Origin: Leucothrix mucor
GTDB lineage: Bacteria; Pseudomonadota; Gammaproteobacteria; Thiotrichales; Thiotrichaceae
Direction: 5' to 3'
Assembly (NCBI GenBank): GCA_011322515.1
Contig: DRMS01000285.1
Location: 1 to 8,395, forward strand
Length of the DNA: 8,395 bases
Both the position numbers and the translations under genes were made by a program. The notes under the pieces were generated by a model, which saw nothing but the letters and a program-made list of their open reading frames with translations, had not been told where the DNA came from and ran no database searches. Below, piece after piece: positions 4,950 to 8,395 of the stretch; position 1 is the stretch's first letter, and the number at the start of each line of letters is the position of its first letter.

Positions 4950-6329
4950 TTATAAATAACCTAAAGCCTCTTCCAACCGCTTCGCAGGCATTATTTTCAT
5001 CGTACTTCTCTCATGATTGATCTTACCGCGTGGCATATTGGCTTGTGGAATAATAGCGCGTTTAAAGCCATGCTTGCAGGCTTCTTTGAGGCGTTCCTCA
5101 CCATTGGGTACAGGGCGAATTTCTCCTGCGAGACCAACTTCACCAAAGATCACCATATCGGATGGATGGGGTTGGTTGCGAAAGCTTGATAGGGCGGCAA
5201 TAAGAAGTGGTAAATCTGCTGCGGTTTCGGTAATTTTTACCCCACCAACCACATTAGCAAAGACATCTTGATCGAGCATGGAGATACCGCCGTGGCGGTG
5301 TAATACAGCGAGTAGCATTGCCATGCGGTTTTGTTCTAGTCCTAAGACGACGCGGCGTGGATTGCCACCGTGACTTTCATCGACTAACGCTTGTACTTCT
5401 ACTAGCAAAGGGCGTGTGCCTTCACGTGTCACCATAATAACGCTACCTGCAACGGATTCTTCATGGCGTGATAGAAAAATGGCAGAGGGATTACTAACAC
5501 CTTTTAGCCCTTTTTCGGTCATTGCGAAAACGCCTATTTCATTGACAGCACCAAAGCGGTTTTTGACCGCGCGCAAGATGCGGTGACGACTGCCAGGGTC
5601 GCCTTCAAAATAGAGTACCGTATCGACCATATGCTCCAATACGCGTGGCCCTGCCAGCGTACCTTCTTTGGTGACGTGTCCTGCGATAAACAGTGAGGTG
5701 TTGGTCAGTTTGGCAAAGCGGGTGAGTAGGGCGGTGGCTTCGCGGATTTGTCCGACAGCACCTGGGGCTGAGGTGAGTTGTTCGGTGTAAATGGTTTGAA
5801 TTGAGTCGATCACCATCACATGCGGTTTTTCTATTTTGGCATGAGCGATAATGCGTTCAATACAGGTTTCGGTGAGTAAACGTAGATTTTCAAGCGGTAG
5901 TTCTAGTCGCTGCGCGCGCATGGAGACTTGTTGCAGAGACTCTTCTCCTGTGACGTAGAGTGTGCGCAATCCATTAAAATGTGCCAATGTTTGAATCAAA
6001 ATGGTGGATTTGCCAATACCAGGGTCGCCGCCGATTAAGACCACAGAGCCTTGTACTAAACCACCACCTAATACGCGATCTAATTCAGTGATATTGGTAC
6101 TAGTGCGTGCATTTTCTACGGTGCCAATTTCATGGATGGATTTTACTCTGCTGGCAGTGTCACCTGCGTAACCTTCAAAGCGTGCGCTATTAGTGTTAGG
6201 GCTGGTTTTTCCTGTGACAATACTTTCTTCTAGCGTATTCCATTCTTTGCATTCACTGCATTGTCCATTCCATTTATTGTGAATGGAGCCGCAACTATTA
6301 CAAACGTACTCGGTTTTGATTTTTGCCAT
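4950..6329 (-). CDS. radA: RadA (Sms), DNA repair and recombination branch-migration ATPase/helicase
   Basis: RecA-like hexameric ATPase that promotes branch migration and processing of recombination intermediates in cytoplasmic DNA repair. The 459 residues are the normal length. The order is an N-terminal zinc finger with C10, C13, C24 and C27; an ATPase core with Walker A GGDPGIGKST (100-109), Walker B VMVIDS (171-176) and the RadA-specific KNRFG motif (256-260); then a Lon-protease-like C-terminal domain from about 290, with VFANVVGGVKITETAADL (356-373). All key residues are intact. The ATG lies three bases after the ypjD stop, with only a weak GGA in the ypjD tail as ribosome-binding site, so translation is probably coupled to ypjD. 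In E. coli radA follows serB instead, so this partner differs from the enteric arrangement. Confidence 0.97.
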   Translation of the reverse strand: MAKIKTEYVCNSCGSIHNKWNGQCSECKEWNTLEESIVTGKTSPNTNSARFEGYAGDTASRVKSIHEIGTVENARTSTNITELDRVLGGGLVQGSVVLIGGDPGIGKSTILIQTLAHFNGLRTLYVTGEESLQQVSMRAQRLELPLENLRLLTETCIERIIAHAKIEKPHVMVIDSIQTIYTEQLTSAPGAVGQIREATALLTRFAKLTNTSLFIAGHVTKEGTLAGPRVLEHMVDTVLYFEGDPGSRHRILRAVKNRFGAVNEIGVFAMTEKGLKGVSNPSAIFLSRHEESVAGSVIMVTREGTRPLLVEVQALVDESHGGNPRRVVLGLEQNRMAMLLAVLHRHGGISMLDQDVFANVVGGVKITETAADLPLLIAALSSFRNQPHPSDMVIFGEVGLAGEIRPVPNGEERLKEACKHGFKRAIIPQANMPRGKINHERSTMKIMPAKRLEEALGYL

Positions 6330-6332
6330 TGG

Positions 6333-7136
6333 CTATATTCCAAGAAAATGTTGGATGATCTTTGAGCCAAAGAAAGCAAGCATCAGGATGATAAAGCCCG
6401 CTAGCGTCCAGCGTATTGCGGTGCGTCCACGCCAGCCAAATTTTAGATGTCCGATTAAAAGAGTGGTAAAAATAAGCCATGCAAAGATTGACAGGATGGT
6501 TTTGTGAGCAATGCCATGACCAAATAGATTCTCTAAATAAATAAGTCCTGTGACGAGCGAAATGCTCAATAAAATAACACCCAATGTAATAAAGCGGAAT
6601 AACAGGTGTTCCATATCTTGCAGTGAAGGCAGGGCGCGGATAAGTCCTGTGGGTTTGTGATTATGTAGATGATTATTTTGCTCGGCTAAAAGGGCTGCTT
6701 GAATAGCAGCAAGCATCAACATGCTGTAGGCAAGCAGGGAGGTGAAGATATGCACGCCCAGACCATTGCTGATTTGGATAGTATGGTTGGAGTTTAGAGG
6801 GACAGTTTGCTGTAATAAAAGCGTGAAGGCGGTTAGTGGTAGGATAAAAATGCCGAGTGCTTCAACATCACGTGTCCATGTGGTGATCAGTAGCATTAGA
6901 CTGGTTAGCCAAATGATATGTGAAGCGGCGGCAATCATACTAAGCAATAGCCCATTGCCAACTAGTAGCGGGTAATACAGTACAATGGCATGTAGCAATA
7001 TGGCAATAGACCAGACGCTAAGGTAGATTTTTTTATTAAGTTGTGTGGTGTTTTTTAGGCGAGAGCGTAGTTTAAAGCCTAGTAAAACCCAGCTAAAAAG
7101 GTAGAAAATAATTGCTAATATTGCGATTGTTGTCAT
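6333..7136 (-). CDS. ypjD: CcsA/HemX-like inner-membrane protein (YpjD)
   Basis: Polytopic membrane protein of the cytochrome c assembly (CcsA/CcmC/HemX-like) family. Family relatives handle haem for cytochrome c maturation, but the role of the YpjD branch is not established. Eight hydrophobic helices are visible, about 3-21, 38-56, 62-84, 93-109, 125-151, 178-200, 211-231 and 240-262. Candidate conserved histidines are H49, H129 and H211, the last in HKTILSIFAW, a typical motif of the family; FGWRGRTAIRW (233-243) precedes the final helix. At 267 residues it matches YpjD proteins, and the position divergent from ffh is the same as in E. coli, which supports the symbol. The start has no Shine-Dalgarno sequence and lies 83 bp from the ffh start. 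It is the likely first gene of a ypjD-radA operon. The canonical WWD motif of haem handlers is not seen. Confidence 0.87.
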   Translation of the reverse strand: MTTIAILAIIFYLFSWVLLGFKLRSRLKNTTQLNKKIYLSVWSIAILLHAIVLYYPLLVGNGLLLSMIAAASHIIWLTSLMLLITTWTRDVEALGIFILPLTAFTLLLQQTVPLNSNHTIQISNGLGVHIFTSLLAYSMLMLAAIQAALLAEQNNHLHNHKPTGLIRALPSLQDMEHLLFRFITLGVILLSISLVTGLIYLENLFGHGIAHKTILSIFAWLIFTTLLIGHLKFGWRGRTAIRWTLAGFIILMLAFFGSKIIQHFLGI

Positions 7137-7171
7137 TGTTTATAGTTTACAGGGCAATTTTAATGATGTGA

Positions 7172-7180
7172 TGTTATAAT
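7172..7180 (+). promoter_or_regulatory. Extended -10 promoter of ffh
   Basis: The plus strand reads TG-T-TATAAT, a perfect extended -10 element. No good -35 lies at 16-18 bp (GGGCAA at 17), which an extended -10 can tolerate. Transcription would start near 7187, giving a leader of about 33 nt with no strong Shine-Dalgarno sequence. The 83-bp divergent region must also hold the ypjD promoter; TAAAAT on the minus strand (about 7156-7161) is a weak -10 candidate. Confidence 0.6.
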
Positions 7181-7219
7181 GTACCACCTCTAAAATGAAA
7201 TAAAAACAGTAGAAAATTT

Positions 7220-8395
7220 ATGTTTGATAATTTAAGTGATCGCCTTTCGAATACGGTAAAAAAGTTACGTGGTCAAGCGCGTTTAACTGACGAAAATATA
7301 AAAGACACATTACGCGAAGTGCGTATGGCTTTGCTGGAGGCAGATGTCGCCTTGCCTGTGGTGCGTGAGTTTATCAGTCGTGTTAAAGAGCGTGCGGTTG
7401 GTAAAGAGGTGATTAAAAGCCTTTCACCAGGTCAAGCGCTGATCAAGGTTGTGGATGATGAGCTAACAGAGGTCATGGGTCATTCAAATGAATCCCTTGA
7501 TTTGGCAGCACAACCGCCTGCCGTTATTTTAATGGCAGGTTTGCAAGGTGCGGGTAAAACGACCACAGCGGGTAAGCTGGCAAAGCTATTAATTGATAGT
7601 GAAAAGAAAAAAGTCGCAGTGGTGAGTTGTGACGTTTATCGTCCTGCGGCGATTAAACAGCTTGAGACCGTTGCAGAGCAAGCAGGTGCAACGTTTATCT
7701 CCAGTGACTCAGGGCAATCACCAGTTGATATTGCGGCTAATGCATTGCAACAAGCAAAGGTGAAATTTCTTGATGTATTGATTGTCGATACGGCGGGTCG
7801 TTTGCATATCGATGAAGAGATGATGGGCGAGATTCAGGCGATACATAAAGCTATTGATCCTATCGAAACGCTTTTTGTTGTTGATAGTATGACAGGTCAG
7901 GATGCTGCAAATACTGCCAAGGCGTTTGATGATGCGTTGGCATTGACAGGAGTGGTTTTAACCAAAGCGGATGGTGATGCGCGCGGTGGTGCGGCATTGT
8001 CAGTGCGCCAGATTACAGGTAAGCCGATTAAATTTATTGGCGTAGGTGAAAAGATTGATGCGCTAGAAGCTTTTCATCCTGATCGTATGGCATCGCGTAT
8101 TCTGGGAATGGGCGATGTACTATCCTTAGTGGAAGAGGCGCAGAAGAATGTTGATCAGAAGCAGGCTAAAAAATTAGTTAAAAAGCTGAATAAAGGGCAT
8201 GCTTTTGATTTGGAAGATCTACGCAAACAAATGTTGCAGATGGAAAAAATGGGTGGCATGGGCGGTTTGATGTCTAAAATGCCTGGCATGGGAAATCTAT
8301 CTGCACAAATTAAAGATAAAGCGGGTGATAAAGAAGTGGCTCGTATGGTTGCTATTATTAACTCAATGACACAGCAGGAGCGTCGTTTTCCCGCC
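7220..8395 (+). CDS. ffh: Ffh, signal recognition particle protein (SRP54), 3' end outside window
   Basis: GTPase subunit of the signal recognition particle, which binds 4.5S RNA and signal sequences of nascent membrane proteins and docks with FtsY. The frame is open for 392 codons to the window edge without a stop or frameshift; full-length Ffh is about 450 residues. The N domain starts MFDNLSDRLSNTVKKLRGQA. The G domain shows GLQGAGKTT (107-115), DVYRPAA (138-144), DTAGR (190-194), TKADGDARGGAA (248-259) and GVGEK (274-278). The methionine-rich M domain is visible (MLQMEKMGGMGGLMSKMPGM, 338-357), up to MVAIINSMTQQERRFP; the SRP RNA-binding signature should follow outside the window. An upstream ATG at 7195 is followed by AAA TAA, so translation must start at 7220. 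It is the only plus-strand gene. Confidence 0.97.
   Translation, partial: MFDNLSDRLSNTVKKLRGQARLTDENIKDTLREVRMALLEADVALPVVREFISRVKERAVGKEVIKSLSPGQALIKVVDDELTEVMGHSNESLDLAAQPPAVILMAGLQGAGKTTTAGKLAKLLIDSEKKKVAVVSCDVYRPAAIKQLETVAEQAGATFISSDSGQSPVDIAANALQQAKVKFLDVLIVDTAGRLHIDEEMMGEIQAIHKAIDPIETLFVVDSMTGQDAANTAKAFDDALALTGVVLTKADGDARGGAALSVRQITGKPIKFIGVGEKIDALEAFHPDRMASRILGMGDVLSLVEEAQKNVDQKQAKKLVKKLNKGHAFDLEDLRKQMLQMEKMGGMGGLMSKMPGMGNLSAQIKDKAGDKEVARMVAIINSMTQQERRFPA

Noticed and set aside
5017..5271. 84-codon plus-strand reading frame
   Set aside because: Antisense to the Lon-like domain of radA; a shadow of a conserved coding region.
6283..6507. Overlapping short frames on both strands at the radA/ypjD junction (also 6298-6480, minus)
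   Set aside because: Both overlap well-supported ypjD and radA codons in other frames and show no recognisable sequence.
6742..6975. 77-codon plus-strand reading frame
   Set aside because: Antisense to the middle helices of ypjD, with no promoter or ribosome-binding site of note.

Overview
The window looks like chromosomal DNA of a moderately AT-rich gammaproteobacterium. The evidence is a type IV pilus pilB-pilC pair of the pseudomonad/gammaproteobacterial type and a CcsA-like ypjD gene divergent from ffh, an arrangement common in that class. I cannot name a genus from sequence alone. Every gene is on the minus strand except ffh, which enters at the right end on the plus strand and runs off the window.

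Layout from left to right: the first 62 bases hold the 5' end of pilC, read leftwards and tightly coupled to the complete pilB (65-1774). A 230-bp gap with small nested inverted repeats separates pilB from a six-helix PAP2-type membrane phosphatase (2005-2679). A 384-bp spacer follows, holding a degenerate 96-bp inverted repeat and a 159-bp element with 25-bp terminal inverted repeats. Next is a DUF805 membrane protein (3064-3633). Beyond it is a 714-bp gene-free stretch with three structured elements in series: a 123-bp element with perfect 9-bp flanking direct repeats, a 161-bp element with CAGGGCT ends and 8-bp flanking repeats, and a 158-bp concentric palindrome whose outer end overlaps the stop codon of a group I truncated haemoglobin (4348-4716). 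The right third is a housekeeping block: radA (4950-6329), ypjD (6333-7136), an 83-bp divergent promoter region, and ffh (7220 to the end, 392 codons present).

Functionally these are mostly independent units: pilus assembly (pilB/pilC), membrane lipid phosphate removal (PAP2), haem-based NO/O2 chemistry (glbN), recombination and fork repair (radA), cytochrome-type membrane biogenesis or an unknown role (ypjD), and co-translational membrane targeting (ffh). ypjD and radA are three bases apart and probably one transcript.

The least ordinary part is 2.7-4.35 kb. At least four short non-coding elements with the architecture of miniature inverted-repeat transposable elements, or large palindromic repeats, cluster around the DUF805 gene. 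Two of them end exactly at, or overlap, the stop codon of a minus-strand gene. None encodes a recognisable protein. I found no CRISPR array, tRNA, rRNA or complete insertion sequence.
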